NCBI GenBank assembly: GCA_902631395.1
Contig: CACOYM010000002.1
Coordinates: forward strand, 124,001 to 188,000
Origin: Halieaceae bacterium
GTDB taxonomy: Bacteria; Pseudomonadota; Gammaproteobacteria; Pseudomonadales; Halieaceae
Direction: 5' to 3'
DNA: 64,000 nt
Translations under genes and position numbers: made by a program
The notes under the pieces: generated by a model
The model's input: only the letters and a program-made list of their open reading frames with translations
Databases searched by the model: none
What the model was told of the DNA's origin: nothing
Shown: one piece after another, positions 25,172-34,067 of the stretch
Numbering within the stretch: position 1 is the first letter of the stretch
How the letters are laid out: each line of letters opens with the position of its first letter

Positions 25172-25906
25172 CTATACATAGCTGCCCGTCAGCGACGTCA
25201 TGAGGAGCATCCAACCATCTACCATGACAAACAGAAGCAGTTTGAAAGGCAACGAGATAATCATTGGTGAGAGCATCATCATGCCCATCGACATCAGTAC
25301 GCTGGCAACCACCATGTCTATGATGATGAACGGTATGTACAGCATAAAGCCTATAGTGAATGCACTCTTAAGTTCCGATGTAATAAAAGCGGGCACCAGC
25401 ACAGTCAAAGGCGTTTCCATTGGCTGATTGATATCAGGGTTATCTGAGATGCTGACGAAGGTCCGCAAGTCCTTTTCACGCGTTTGCCGCAACATGAAAT
25501 CCTTGATGGGAATCTGTGCAGCTTCAATGGCGGTCTCCAACTCCATTTCATCATTGCTATACGGCGCAATCGCGTCGTCATAGACCTGCGTAAAAACTGG
25601 CGCCATAATAAATATCGTAAGAAATAGCGCGATACCCAGAAGAATCTGGTTTGGCGGCGTTTGAGCAGTCCCCAGTGCTTGTCTCAGAAGAGACAGCACA
25701 ATGATGATGCGGGTAAAGCTGGTCATCATGAGGAGAATCGACGGCAACAATGTCAATACCGTCATCAAGCCAAGTAGCTGTAAAGTTACCGAATACTCGG
25801 TTTCGCCAGCCTGACCCTGCACCGCACTTAAAATCGGAATCGCAGCTTGTGCTGCGGCGTCATTCGCCACAAAGCCCATCAATACCAATGAGAGATATCT
25901 GGACAT
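25172..25906 (-). CDS. fliP: FliP, export gate membrane protein
   Basis: FliP is the main subunit of the FliPQR channel. From the ATG at 25906 (GGGGGG just upstream) it has 244 residues, with a cleavable signal peptide (VLMGFVANDAAA-Q), the hallmark SILLMMTSFTRIIIVLSLLR, QALGTAQTPPNQILLGIALF, and a C-terminal MMLSPMIISLPFKLLLFVMV. All motifs are intact. Encoded between fliO and fliQ. Confidence 0.97.
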   Translation of the reverse strand: MSRYLSLVLMGFVANDAAAQAAIPILSAVQGQAGETEYSVTLQLLGLMTVLTLLPSILLMMTSFTRIIIVLSLLRQALGTAQTPPNQILLGIALFLTIFIMAPVFTQVYDDAIAPYSNDEMELETAIEAAQIPIKDFMLRQTREKDLRTFVSISDNPDINQPMETPLTVLVPAFITSELKSAFTIGFMLYIPFIIIDMVVASVLMSMGMMMLSPMIISLPFKLLLFVMVDGWMLLMTSLTGSYV

Positions 25907-25969
25907 TAGCCCCCCACAGCGCGGGCAGGTGTCTGTGTCCGCCCCCACGGCGGGACCAGTCAGCTTGAC

Positions 25970-26275
25970 CTACCCGGCACCACTATCAGCCGATTGCTGC
26001 GCAGGACTCACCGATGCCCCGGCTTCATCAACTGACCATTTAGCGATAGTGTTGATATTAGCTGGTGTTGCGCCAATTAAGAACCGCTCATTATCGACCT
26101 CCACCAAAACCAACTCAGCAGAACGATTAAGGCGAATCCGACCAGTTATACGAATGGGAAGCCAGATATGGCTGGAGCCTCTCAAGCGGCGCAAAGCCCA
26201 GAAACATAGCACCATAGTGCTAGCGACCACAAAAAGCGCAGTCACCCAACGGACCCAGCTCAGCTCTTCGGCCAT
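25970..26275 (-). CDS. fliO: FliO, FliP-assembly factor
   Basis: FliO stabilises FliP during gate assembly. From the ATG at 26275 the product has 101 residues: one membrane helix (WVTALFVVASTMVLCFWALR) and a small domain with LNRSAELVLVEVDNERFLIG, which matches the FliO pattern. The track's 33-residue extension overlaps fliN and is rejected. Family sequence is poorly conserved; position between fliN and fliP is decisive. Confidence 0.9.
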   Translation of the reverse strand: MAEELSWVRWVTALFVVASTMVLCFWALRRLRGSSHIWLPIRITGRIRLNRSAELVLVEVDNERFLIGATPANINTIAKWSVDEAGASVSPAQQSADSGAG

Positions 26276-26291
26276 AGATGCGTTTCGAGAC

Positions 26292-26627
26292 TTAGAGCTT
26301 TTCGACTCTGTCTTCTGAGGGCAGGATGCGAGTGAGTCTGACGCCATACCGATCATTGACCAGCACAACCTCACCCTGGGCTACAACAGTGTTATTGACC
26401 AAAAGGTCAAGCGGTTCTCCCGCATTGCGCTCAAGTTCGATAACACTGCCTTGCTTAAGGCGGAGCAGATCCCTAATTTTTAGTCGGGTTCTGCCTACCT
26501 CGACGGATAATGTGACAGGAACACTTTGAAGTACGTCAGCACTGACCATAGCGTCGAAGCCCTGGCCTTCTGCAGCATCTTCGGTGAGTTGGTCTAACGA
26601 CACATCCGCTGTTTCTTCATCACTCAT
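26292..26627 (-). CDS. fliN: FliN, flagellar switch protein
   Basis: FliN forms the lower C-ring with FliM and binds FliH-FliI at the base. The 111-residue protein has an acidic N-terminal tail and a SpoA domain: LQSVPVTLSVEVGRTRLKIR, DLLRLKQGSVIELERNAGEP, then LVNNTVVAQGEVVLVNDRYG and VRLTRI. This is the typical short proteobacterial form. Confidence 0.97.
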   Translation of the reverse strand: MSDEETADVSLDQLTEDAAEGQGFDAMVSADVLQSVPVTLSVEVGRTRLKIRDLLRLKQGSVIELERNAGEPLDLLVNNTVVAQGEVVLVNDRYGVRLTRILPSEDRVEKL

Positions 26628-26661
26628 GAGTAGCTCCTAACACTTTGCTAGCGAGTCAGTG

Positions 26662-27666
26662 TTAACTCTCTGCTAGCTCCACCGCCTGCATCAGCCTTGC
26701 AGCAGTGTATCCATTTGCGGTGCCAACTTCCGCATCGAACAACGGGATGTCGTCCACCAGCACCCGGGCATAATCATATTTCTTCAAATCCAGCACATCA
26801 CCGACCTGAAGCTTTTTGAAATCTCCAAGTGTTAGCTCAATCTCGCCCAACGTGACACTATGCTCCAACTCTGCGTCGGACGCGGCGCTGGCCAACTCCC
26901 TAGCCCACACATCGTGATCGACAGAGGGATCTTCTGAGTCCTGAACTCTACCTCTCAACACATCTCTTATCGGCTTTAATGTTGCAAAAGGGTACACAAC
27001 ATCGATCGCACCGCGCTCTTTGCCTAATAATTCCACCTCGAGGTGACAAACAATCACCAAATCATTCTCGTCCACAATCTGGACAAATGCCGGATTAATC
27101 TCAGAGCCAATGTGCTCGCAATTGATCTCCATAATGGGAGACCAAGCCTCCTGAATCGAAGCAAAAATCACTTCCAACATTATATTAATAATGCGCGTCT
27201 CTGTTGGCGTAAACATTCTCCCTGGCGGGAGACCGTCAATGCCTCGACCAAAGCCACCAAAAAAATTATCGAGCGACGCAAAGACAACGTTCGGATCAAT
27301 CACAACCATCGAAGTCCCGCGAAGACCTGACAGGCGCACGGTGTTCACTGATAGAGGTGCCTGCAAATCCCTCAGGTACTCGGAAAACGGCAACGTTTTT
27401 ACTCGGTCTGCGGTTATCCGGGGGCTGGTTCGGAGCACCTCCAGCAAACCCAGTCTCAAATGCCTCGTAAAGCGCTCAGTAATCATATCCACCGCGGCCA
27501 AGTTGATACCAATGGTGGTGTCTTCTGTGACAAGATTGTGAGGACGAACGGACGCGCTCGATACGTGCTCAGGGTCTATCAGAGAGGCTGAGTCCTCATC
27601 AAAACCCTCGTCGGAGGCCAATGCATTGAGTTCCTCTTCGGAAAGTCTGCTGCTGTCTTCAGCCAT
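26662..27666 (-). CDS. fliM: FliM, flagellar switch protein
   Basis: FliM is the CheY-P receptor of the C-ring. The 334-residue sequence has an N-terminal CheY-binding-type peptide LSEEELNAL (consensus LSQxEIDALL), a CheC-like middle domain with LRGTSMVVIDPNVVFASLDN and FFGGFGR, and a SpoA C-terminal domain (SVTLGEIELTLGDFKKLQVG). The peptide keeps the spacing but departs at several positions from the usual form. Gene order fliL-fliM-fliN is normal. Confidence 0.97.
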   Translation of the reverse strand: MAEDSSRLSEEELNALASDEGFDEDSASLIDPEHVSSASVRPHNLVTEDTTIGINLAAVDMITERFTRHLRLGLLEVLRTSPRITADRVKTLPFSEYLRDLQAPLSVNTVRLSGLRGTSMVVIDPNVVFASLDNFFGGFGRGIDGLPPGRMFTPTETRIINIMLEVIFASIQEAWSPIMEINCEHIGSEINPAFVQIVDENDLVIVCHLEVELLGKERGAIDVVYPFATLKPIRDVLRGRVQDSEDPSVDHDVWARELASAASDAELEHSVTLGEIELTLGDFKKLQVGDVLDLKKYDYARVLVDDIPLFDAEVGTANGYTAARLMQAVELAES

Positions 27667-27692
27667 AACGTTCTCTCAACCTAGTATCTGGC

Positions 27693-28280
27693 TCACTGAA
27701 CCACAAATTCAGTAAACATGACCTCTTCTACGCCGCCAAAGTCCTCGTACTTTTCAAGCACGGAGTTCACAGCAAGCTTCAATTGCTCGGCAAGATCGGT
27801 GCGGAAATTAGGCTCCGAAAGCCGCGAATCGTCAATCTTGCGCATCACATCTAGCATCTCAGAGCGGATTGCAAACTCATGTTTTTCCATGTTTGCCACA
27901 ACACGGTCGTCATAGTGCGTCATGATGGCCACTTTAATCTGCATAACCTTTCTGGAATTCACGATGTTCGCCACTAGCGGGCGCTCAATTTCCATATAAG
28001 TGTTTTCAAAGCGCGTCAGCTCTGGTGAGTCAAGGGTCTCCTTGTCTGGACCCTTGGCCAGGTCCTCAGCACGCTGACGTGCCTCGTCTGCATCCATCTC
28101 CAGTTGCTGAACCGTAGCTTCAATTCGTTCCGCAGAGTCCGGATCGAAAAATCCGACGAAATACATTGTCGCCAAAATGGTAATAGCAAGCGTGACGACC
28201 AAGCCAACCCCGATCAGGATGTACGTCATAACCGGGTTTTTTTTTGCACCTTCGCCTGCTTCGATTTCTTCGTCAGCCAT
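27693..28280 (-). CDS. fliL: FliL, stator-associated basal body protein
   Basis: FliL is an inner-membrane protein that rings the stator and supports torque. The 195 residues contain a short cytoplasmic N-terminus, one helix (VMTYILIGVGLVVTLAITIL), a linker and the periplasmic stomatin-like domain (YMEIERPLVANIVNSRKVMQ, LDVMRKIDDSRLSEPNFR, VEEVMFTEFVVQ). First of the fliLMNOPQR-flhB run after fliK. Confidence 0.94.
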   Translation of the reverse strand: MADEEIEAGEGAKKNPVMTYILIGVGLVVTLAITILATMYFVGFFDPDSAERIEATVQQLEMDADEARQRAEDLAKGPDKETLDSPELTRFENTYMEIERPLVANIVNSRKVMQIKVAIMTHYDDRVVANMEKHEFAIRSEMLDVMRKIDDSRLSEPNFRTDLAEQLKLAVNSVLEKYEDFGGVEEVMFTEFVVQ

Positions 28281-28315
28281 GATGATTATCCATCCTTATA
28301 CGGGGCACGAACGCA

Positions 28316-30400
28316 TTATGCCCAAAAATCAACTGAATCCAGATCCAGTCCGAGTTCGAGATCTTCTGATACCAGATCGTCCGACATTTCAGCTAGCCTA
28401 GTTTCTTCTTGGCCCTGATCAGCGGATTGCTCATCGCTCGCCCGTCGGCCTTGAGCATTCCCCTGCTGGGATTCTGACCCAACCTGCAATTGCGCCAGAT
28501 TGATGCCGCTTTGTTGAAGTGCATCGCGAAGTCGAGGCAGGGAGTCACCCAACAAGTCCCGAGTTACCGCATTGCTTGCGTTGATTTGCGCATCTAGCCG
28601 GCCATCTCTCATCTCCATTACCACGTCAATCGCACCCAGCTCACGAGGGTTTACATTGAATGTCAGTCGATAATGGCCCGCCGCAATGTTAGCAGCAAGC
28701 CGCTGACCTAGAGCTTCAGATAGATGCCGGGATGCCAAGTCCCTTGCGGCTAAGCTTTGATTCAGCGTGAACTGATTGAGCCGCCCGGCATCATTAATTA
28801 AAGCGCGGTCGGCACTAGCCAGACTCTGTCTCAAAGAAAGCTCGCTAGGTCCAGCAGGTCTTGCTGCCGCGGCGTCGACCACGTCCCCCTGAGTCATGCC
28901 AGCAAAGGGGGTTTGTTGTTCGCGAGCAGCAACTAAAGGCTTTTCACCGGATGAGGCCAATCTGGCTAGCTCAAAACTGCGTGCCGATATCAACTCGCGC
29001 AAAGCAGCAACAGAATCGACTTTGCCAGCCTTTAATCCATCAGTGTTCAGATTACTAATGGCTTTGGTCATGTCATCAACCCCATCAGAACGCAGACCCA
29101 CCCCGCGAAGCGCGAATCGGTCGAGCGTTGCAGCGGGTTGAGTCAGAACCAATGCTTCAGTCGCGGGGCGACTTGCGGGCGCGATGACTTGAGCCAAGGC
29201 GTTTGCCAAGCTTTGCTGGGTGGCACGCCCGGAATCTACTTCGGAGTCCACGACCGTCAGGGTAATCGGTTGTGGTCGAGACAAGACGGTATCGCGGACT
29301 GCTCTCAGTTGTGTTTCTGAAACGCCCTCTAAACCGACCGATGCTATACTTGACACCTGACCAGTTAACGATGAACTCGCCGCAGTTGCCTCACCCAGTG
29401 CGGGCAAAGCCTGTGTCATTTGCGGCGCAATATTTGCGCCCAATTGGTCCGCCTGGCGCCCAGAGACAGCACCCGTCGCAATCCACTCGGCCGGAGATGC
29501 TTTTAAATCAGCTGTGGTGAATGACGATGCAGACAGCACTTCTAAAGTAATGGTCCGCACTATCTTTTGGGCCAAGGCATCAATCGATACATCAGCGCGC
29601 TTTGATTCACCGCTTTGACTATCGAGCCAGAGCGCTATCGAGGGCTTAACAACATCGACGATTGATTCACTTAACTGGCTCACTGACGCGCTGGACCTAT
29701 CAACTTGCCTGGAGCTCGCAACAAGCCAGTCCTGAAGCACTGGCTCAATATCATCCGCTAATTGTTCAACCAGATTGGTTGGAGAGGCTTCAACAGGTTT
29801 AGAAAAGATTTCAAATTCCGGAATAATTAATTTATTTAGGGCATTGCCCTCCACATGCGCTAACTTCTCATCATGCTGTAAACTTTCATCTGTAACCAAG
29901 CCATTACCTTGTTTTTGCTGGGTATCGATCCATTGTGCGATCGCTCCCGCAATAGCTTCCGCTAGTTCATTGCCTTCAAACTGAAGTAGTGCCGATTCGC
30001 CCCCTGCACTCGCAAAGAGCTGCGCAAGCGCGTCCTCCGATAGAATAGTCTCCTCAGCAAGCTTCATCACGGCGATCCGCTCGACTGGGGCACCCACCAC
30101 ATGAAGGTCAAATTCAGGCAGAACCGTTGTAGCAATGGGTTCGGTACTAGCTTTGCGGTGGGCGGTAGCCGCTGCTTCGGAGGCGCCTGCCGGTGCTGGA
30201 AGTACGGCTTGCTCTGACTCCGATGCCGCCGGCAACCCATTGCCGCCTTTTTGGATTGTCTGCGCCTGTACAGACGCCGCTAGAGTGCGCTTAAAGGCCA
30301 TTCCAGCTTCGCTGTCAGAGGCAGAGGGAGCACCATAAGCCTCTGTTTTTCCACTGCTTCCTAGTAGCTTAGCTATGTCTGATCCGATCTGGGAGTCCAC
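28316..30400 (-). CDS. fliK: FliK, hook-length control protein (long, 694 residues)
   Basis: FliK measures the hook and triggers the FlhB switch. The C-terminal switch domain is clear (AAGHYRLTFNVNPRELGAID, VVMEMRDGRLDAQINASNAV, RLRDALQQSGINLAQLQVGS). The N-terminal ~560 residues are low-complexity, Ala/Ser/Gln-rich, as in FliK rulers, but longer than the roughly 400-residue enteric protein. A longer ruler could go with a longer hook or with the larger hook subunit encoded at 5028-8066. The start is GTG, with no strong ribosome-binding site, so the exact N-terminus is uncertain. Confidence 0.93.
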   Translation of the reverse strand: MDSQIGSDIAKLLGSSGKTEAYGAPSASDSEAGMAFKRTLAASVQAQTIQKGGNGLPAASESEQAVLPAPAGASEAAATAHRKASTEPIATTVLPEFDLHVVGAPVERIAVMKLAEETILSEDALAQLFASAGGESALLQFEGNELAEAIAGAIAQWIDTQQKQGNGLVTDESLQHDEKLAHVEGNALNKLIIPEFEIFSKPVEASPTNLVEQLADDIEPVLQDWLVASSRQVDRSSASVSQLSESIVDVVKPSIALWLDSQSGESKRADVSIDALAQKIVRTITLEVLSASSFTTADLKASPAEWIATGAVSGRQADQLGANIAPQMTQALPALGEATAASSSLTGQVSSIASVGLEGVSETQLRAVRDTVLSRPQPITLTVVDSEVDSGRATQQSLANALAQVIAPASRPATEALVLTQPAATLDRFALRGVGLRSDGVDDMTKAISNLNTDGLKAGKVDSVAALRELISARSFELARLASSGEKPLVAAREQQTPFAGMTQGDVVDAAAARPAGPSELSLRQSLASADRALINDAGRLNQFTLNQSLAARDLASRHLSEALGQRLAANIAAGHYRLTFNVNPRELGAIDVVMEMRDGRLDAQINASNAVTRDLLGDSLPRLRDALQQSGINLAQLQVGSESQQGNAQGRRASDEQSADQGQEETRLAEMSDDLVSEDLELGLDLDSVDFWA

Positions 30401-30436
30401 AGTTCAATCACTTGTCAGGTTGTTCACTGATGGTAA

Positions 30437-30883
30437 TTAATGCAAGTCTCGTGCCAATTCTGATCTGGCATAGCTTTGAACTGCCCATTCGTCGATAGCG
30501 TCAACCTCAAGGCGCTCTCTTTGGGCTCGACGGGTATCCAATACCTGTTGCTGTAAATGCTCATATTTTTGCAGCAGCTGCCCTGTTCGCCGGTTTTGCT
30601 GCTGAGCACGGCTCAATAATTCTCGAATTTCGATTAGTTGCCCTTCACAGTTATTGCGCAGAGCATCCAAATCAGACAAGAAAGACTTCATAACGCGCCA
30701 GTCATCGACCTCTCGCAAGGTGTTAGCGTGAAGCTGCTTTCGGAAATACTGCTGCCGCTCGGCAACTTTGTTCCGGTTAGCTTCAGTCTCCTTAAGATGC
30801 TGCCGTAACTCGGCAAGTCTGCCAAGCTCTTGCTGGTTGCGCCGATGGTACTTCAAAACCAATGGATCCCATTTAGTGGCCAT
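30437..30883 (-). CDS. fliJ: FliJ, export chaperone escort protein
   Basis: FliJ is a coiled-coil component of the export ATPase complex that links FliI to FlhA. From the ATG at 30883 it has 148 residues, almost wholly helical and rich in Gln/Arg (LRQHLKETEANRNKVAERQQ, ERQRERLEVDAIDEW-type tail). The track's 16-residue extension is discarded. It overlaps fliI by 11 bases. Confidence 0.93.
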   Translation of the reverse strand: MATKWDPLVLKYHRRNQQELGRLAELRQHLKETEANRNKVAERQQYFRKQLHANTLREVDDWRVMKSFLSDLDALRNNCEGQLIEIRELLSRAQQQNRRTGQLLQKYEHLQQQVLDTRRAQRERLEVDAIDEWAVQSYARSELARDLH

Positions 30884-32228
30884 GTTGGCCTCGGGCGACG
30901 ATTTGCGCCATCGCTGCTGCCGCCTGCTCAATCGTACAGGCTTCGGCGGCGCCTTGACGGAGAAACTCCAGCATCATTGGCCTGATAGCAATAGCCCTAT
31001 CCAGTTCTGGGTCAGTGCCCTGCTCATAGGCCCCCACCATGATGAGATCCCGGTTTGATTCATAAAGTGACCACAAACGCCGGAAGTCTGTGGCCATTTT
31101 GACCTCGTGGGCACTTAACACCTTTGACGCCAATCTCGAGATCGATCCGCGCAGGTTAATGGCCGGATAGACACCTGTATCCGCGAGCTCCCGTGACAAC
31201 ATAATTTGCCCATCAAGAGAGGCACGAGCCACTTCGACGATAGGATCCATGCCCTCTTCATGTTCAGAAAGTACGGTATACACACTGGTAATCGTACCCT
31301 GATCGTCACCGGGCCCACCTCTTTCAATCAGCTTTGGTAAATCACTAAAGACAGAAGGCGGATAGCCCTTGTTAGTAGGCGGCTCACCAGTGGCAAGACC
31401 TATTTCACGCTGAGCGTGCGCAATACGCGTCAGACTGTCACAGAGCAGCAGTACATCTTTGCCTAGATCGCGGAAATACTCTGCGACTAGATGCGCTACC
31501 TCGGCGGCTTGCCGCCGCATGACCGATGCGCAGTCAGAGGTCGCCAAAATGACTACCGCCTTGCTTCGACCCTCTGGGCCAAGACTTTCTGCCAAAAACT
31601 CTCCCGCCTCACGACCTCGCTCACCGATCATCGCAAGGACAACCACATCGGCAACGGTATGGCGGGTCATCATGCCTAATAGTGTGCTTTTGCCGACACC
31701 CGATCCCGCAATCAAGCCGACACGCTGCCCCTTGGCTAGGGTGAGAACCCCGTTAATCGCCCTCACACCCACGTCCAATGGCGTCGACACAGGCTGGCGG
31801 TTCAGAGCCGGGATACTGCGCCCAAAGAAGTTAGCAACAAACCGAGGATGTGTCAGCGGTTTTCCATCAAGCGGATTACCCAATGGGTCGATGACGCGTC
31901 CGAGGAGGTGGGGACCAACCGGCAGACCAAGTCGGCGATTCACGAGGCGTATACGACTCTCCCGCGATACCCCGACCGTGTCTGAGAACGGGATGAGCTT
32001 TAGGGTCTGATCAGAGAAGGCCACGACCTCAGCCGGCACATTAGGCCCATCCGGATCATCCGTTTCAATCTCACACATGGCACCCAACGGCGCCTGCAGC
32101 CCATCGCATTCCACAACGTGCCCTGCAACATGACGAATCTTGGCCCACAACCACGCACCAGGTGCTGACATCTGTGGCCAATTTCTGTCAGGTTTTGGCA
32201 GCTGTTCGGCTGCTGAGATCGGATTCAT
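30873..32228 (-). CDS. fliI: FliI, flagellar export ATPase
   Basis: FliI is the hexameric export ATPase related to F1-beta. The 451 residues have Walker A GSGVGKST (around residue 165), the type III signature LLCDSLTRIAHAQREIGLAT, GEPPTNKGYPPSVFSDLPKL, and a C-terminal domain. All catalytic elements are present. Start overlaps the fliH stop by four bases. Confidence 0.97.
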   Translation of the reverse strand: MNPISAAEQLPKPDRNWPQMSAPGAWLWAKIRHVAGHVVECDGLQAPLGAMCEIETDDPDGPNVPAEVVAFSDQTLKLIPFSDTVGVSRESRIRLVNRRLGLPVGPHLLGRVIDPLGNPLDGKPLTHPRFVANFFGRSIPALNRQPVSTPLDVGVRAINGVLTLAKGQRVGLIAGSGVGKSTLLGMMTRHTVADVVVLAMIGERGREAGEFLAESLGPEGRSKAVVILATSDCASVMRRQAAEVAHLVAEYFRDLGKDVLLLCDSLTRIAHAQREIGLATGEPPTNKGYPPSVFSDLPKLIERGGPGDDQGTITSVYTVLSEHEEGMDPIVEVARASLDGQIMLSRELADTGVYPAINLRGSISRLASKVLSAHEVKMATDFRRLWSLYESNRDLIMVGAYEQGTDPELDRAIAIRPMMLEFLRQGAAEACTIEQAAAAMAQIVARGQHGH

Positions 32229-33007
32229 GACTCTGATAATTGGTCCGGAAATTGCGCAACAAGCTGTTCTCTTAACTGTGCGAATTCGCGTTCCAACAAG
32301 CGATCTATGGCTACCTGTTCGTATTGAATGGTGATGTCTCCGTCAGATAAATCGGGACTGATCACCATCGAAACTGGCTGATCCGCCAACAATGCCTCAA
32401 GCTCATCGAGAGACGCCAACTCTGCCATGGCTGGCGATACCCTAATCTCCACAGGTACATCTTCCGGAAGCTCCACCTCACGAAGCGCCTTGTTGATATA
32501 TTGACGAAAAACATTCTCATTGAGCCGCAGCGACTGAAGGCAAACAGTTTTCGCAATATCCAGAGACAGGTCAGTGACAACTGGCCAAACGCGAGGCAAG
32601 GCCGCCATTTCGCTCCGGATAGACTCAAGAAATTTCTCGGCCAAAGCCTCCCGCTGCTGACTATCGAGGTTCGATTGGCGGATGCCTTCAGCAACCCCCT
32701 CTTGGTATCTTGAATCCAAAAGCTGATCAACATCGATGACCTCTTCAACTTCGGCGTCATCCTCACGCGCCTCTGCCTCAAGCTCAATCTCCCTATTCGC
32801 AGACTCCTCAGCTTCTGTGAGAACTTCTTCTGGGTCAGGGTTGCTATGAGCCGCCTGCCAATGCATCTCCTCAAAGCCCCCGGAGCGCTTTACATACTCA
32901 CCGCCAACCGAGGCTTCGCTAAAAGCTTTCGCACGACGATCAGCAGCCAGGAGTTCATTTAACTCCCACACCACCGTTTTATCGGCCTCAGACAAAATCA
33001 TCTCCAC
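32225..33007 (-). CDS. fliH: FliH, regulator of the export ATPase
   Basis: FliH binds FliI and docks it at FliN and FlhA. The 260-residue protein has an acidic, Glu-rich N-terminal half and a C-terminal E2-V-ATPase-like domain with TVCLQSLRLNENVFRQYINK, VPVEIRVSPAMAEL and IQYEQVAIDRLLEREFAQLR. The N-terminus is extended relative to the enteric 228-residue protein. Starts MEM; it overlaps fliG by about 20 bases. Confidence 0.92.
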   Translation of the reverse strand: MEMILSEADKTVVWELNELLAADRRAKAFSEASVGGEYVKRSGGFEEMHWQAAHSNPDPEEVLTEAEESANREIELEAEAREDDAEVEEVIDVDQLLDSRYQEGVAEGIRQSNLDSQQREALAEKFLESIRSEMAALPRVWPVVTDLSLDIAKTVCLQSLRLNENVFRQYINKALREVELPEDVPVEIRVSPAMAELASLDELEALLADQPVSMVISPDLSDGDITIQYEQVAIDRLLEREFAQLREQLVAQFPDQLSES

Positions 33008-34055
33008 GGCCGGCTAGCACCAGTTCACCTGCATCAGACAGTTTTCGTGCAATACGCATGATGTTCTTCTGAGCATCCTCGACGTCCGATATGCGCATCG
33101 GACCCTTCGACTCCATATCATCGATGAACATCGCTTTTGCACGCTGCGACATGTTGTCAAAGAACTTGTCACGCGTTTCCTCACTGGCTCCCTTCAGAGC
33201 CACCATCAGCAGATCCGATTCGATATTTCTCATCATCACCTGAATTGCACGGTTATCAACCATGGAGAGGTTCTCAAAGGTAAACATGTTGTCTTGTATC
33301 TGGAGCGTCAGGTCCTCGTCCAGTGAAGTGAGTGACTGCATTACGGAAGTTTCGAGATCAACCTTCACAAAGTTCATAATCTTTGCTGCAGTTTTCACGC
33401 CACCAAAACTCGATGATTGGGCTGAAGAGTTACTTGAAAATTGCTCCGACATAATTCGCTCAAGCTCTTCCATCGCCGATGGCTGGACCGTTTCAAGCTT
33501 TGCAACCCGCTGCATTACTTCGGCGCGATTATCAGGAGGCAAAAAGCTCAGCACATCTGCAGCCACATCATACTCAAGGACCGAAAGGATGATCGCAATC
33601 ACCTGAGGGTGCTCATTGATAATCATGTCCGAGATTGCGCGTGCATCCATCCAGCGAAGAATCTCTAGGCCCTTGGTGGACCCACCTGGAAGTATGCGGC
33701 TGAGTACCGTACTGGCCTTATCGTCACCGAGAGCTCGCTTCAACACAGATTCAACGTAATCGGTAGTGCCCAGACCAAGATTGGTTTGCTGCTTGATCGT
33801 CCCCACAAAGTCGTCTAATACAGCGCTCACGGTTTCCTGAGACAAATCCACCACACCCACCATGGCTGACCCCAGCGCCTGCACCTCACGGGGGTTCATA
33901 TACCGGATAATATCCGAGGCCTGCGTCTCACCCATAAGAAGCATGATGACCGCGGCGCGCTCGGTGGTCGTCATCGTCTCCAGCTCTTCACGCACGAAGT
34001 CAGGAAGATCTTGATCGCCGTCACTCGAAGTTATATTTTTTGCTGCCTCCGCCAT
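32988..34055 (-). CDS. fliG: FliG, flagellar motor switch protein
   Basis: FliG is the rotor protein that meets the stator. From the ATG at 34055 (GGGAG upstream) it has 355 residues. Visible blocks: MLLMGETQASDIIRYMNPRE, the EHPQ motif (IINEHPQVIAIILSVLEYD), and the torque helix region DLLMVALKGASEETRDKFFD with NMSQRAKAMFIDDME. Charged residues typical of stator contact are present. Encoded between fliF and fliH. Confidence 0.97.
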   Translation of the reverse strand: MAEAAKNITSSDGDQDLPDFVREELETMTTTERAAVIMLLMGETQASDIIRYMNPREVQALGSAMVGVVDLSQETVSAVLDDFVGTIKQQTNLGLGTTDYVESVLKRALGDDKASTVLSRILPGGSTKGLEILRWMDARAISDMIINEHPQVIAIILSVLEYDVAADVLSFLPPDNRAEVMQRVAKLETVQPSAMEELERIMSEQFSSNSSAQSSSFGGVKTAAKIMNFVKVDLETSVMQSLTSLDEDLTLQIQDNMFTFENLSMVDNRAIQVMMRNIESDLLMVALKGASEETRDKFFDNMSQRAKAMFIDDMESKGPMRISDVEDAQKNIMRIARKLSDAGELVLAGRGDDFV

Positions 34056-34067
34056 CACTCATCTCCC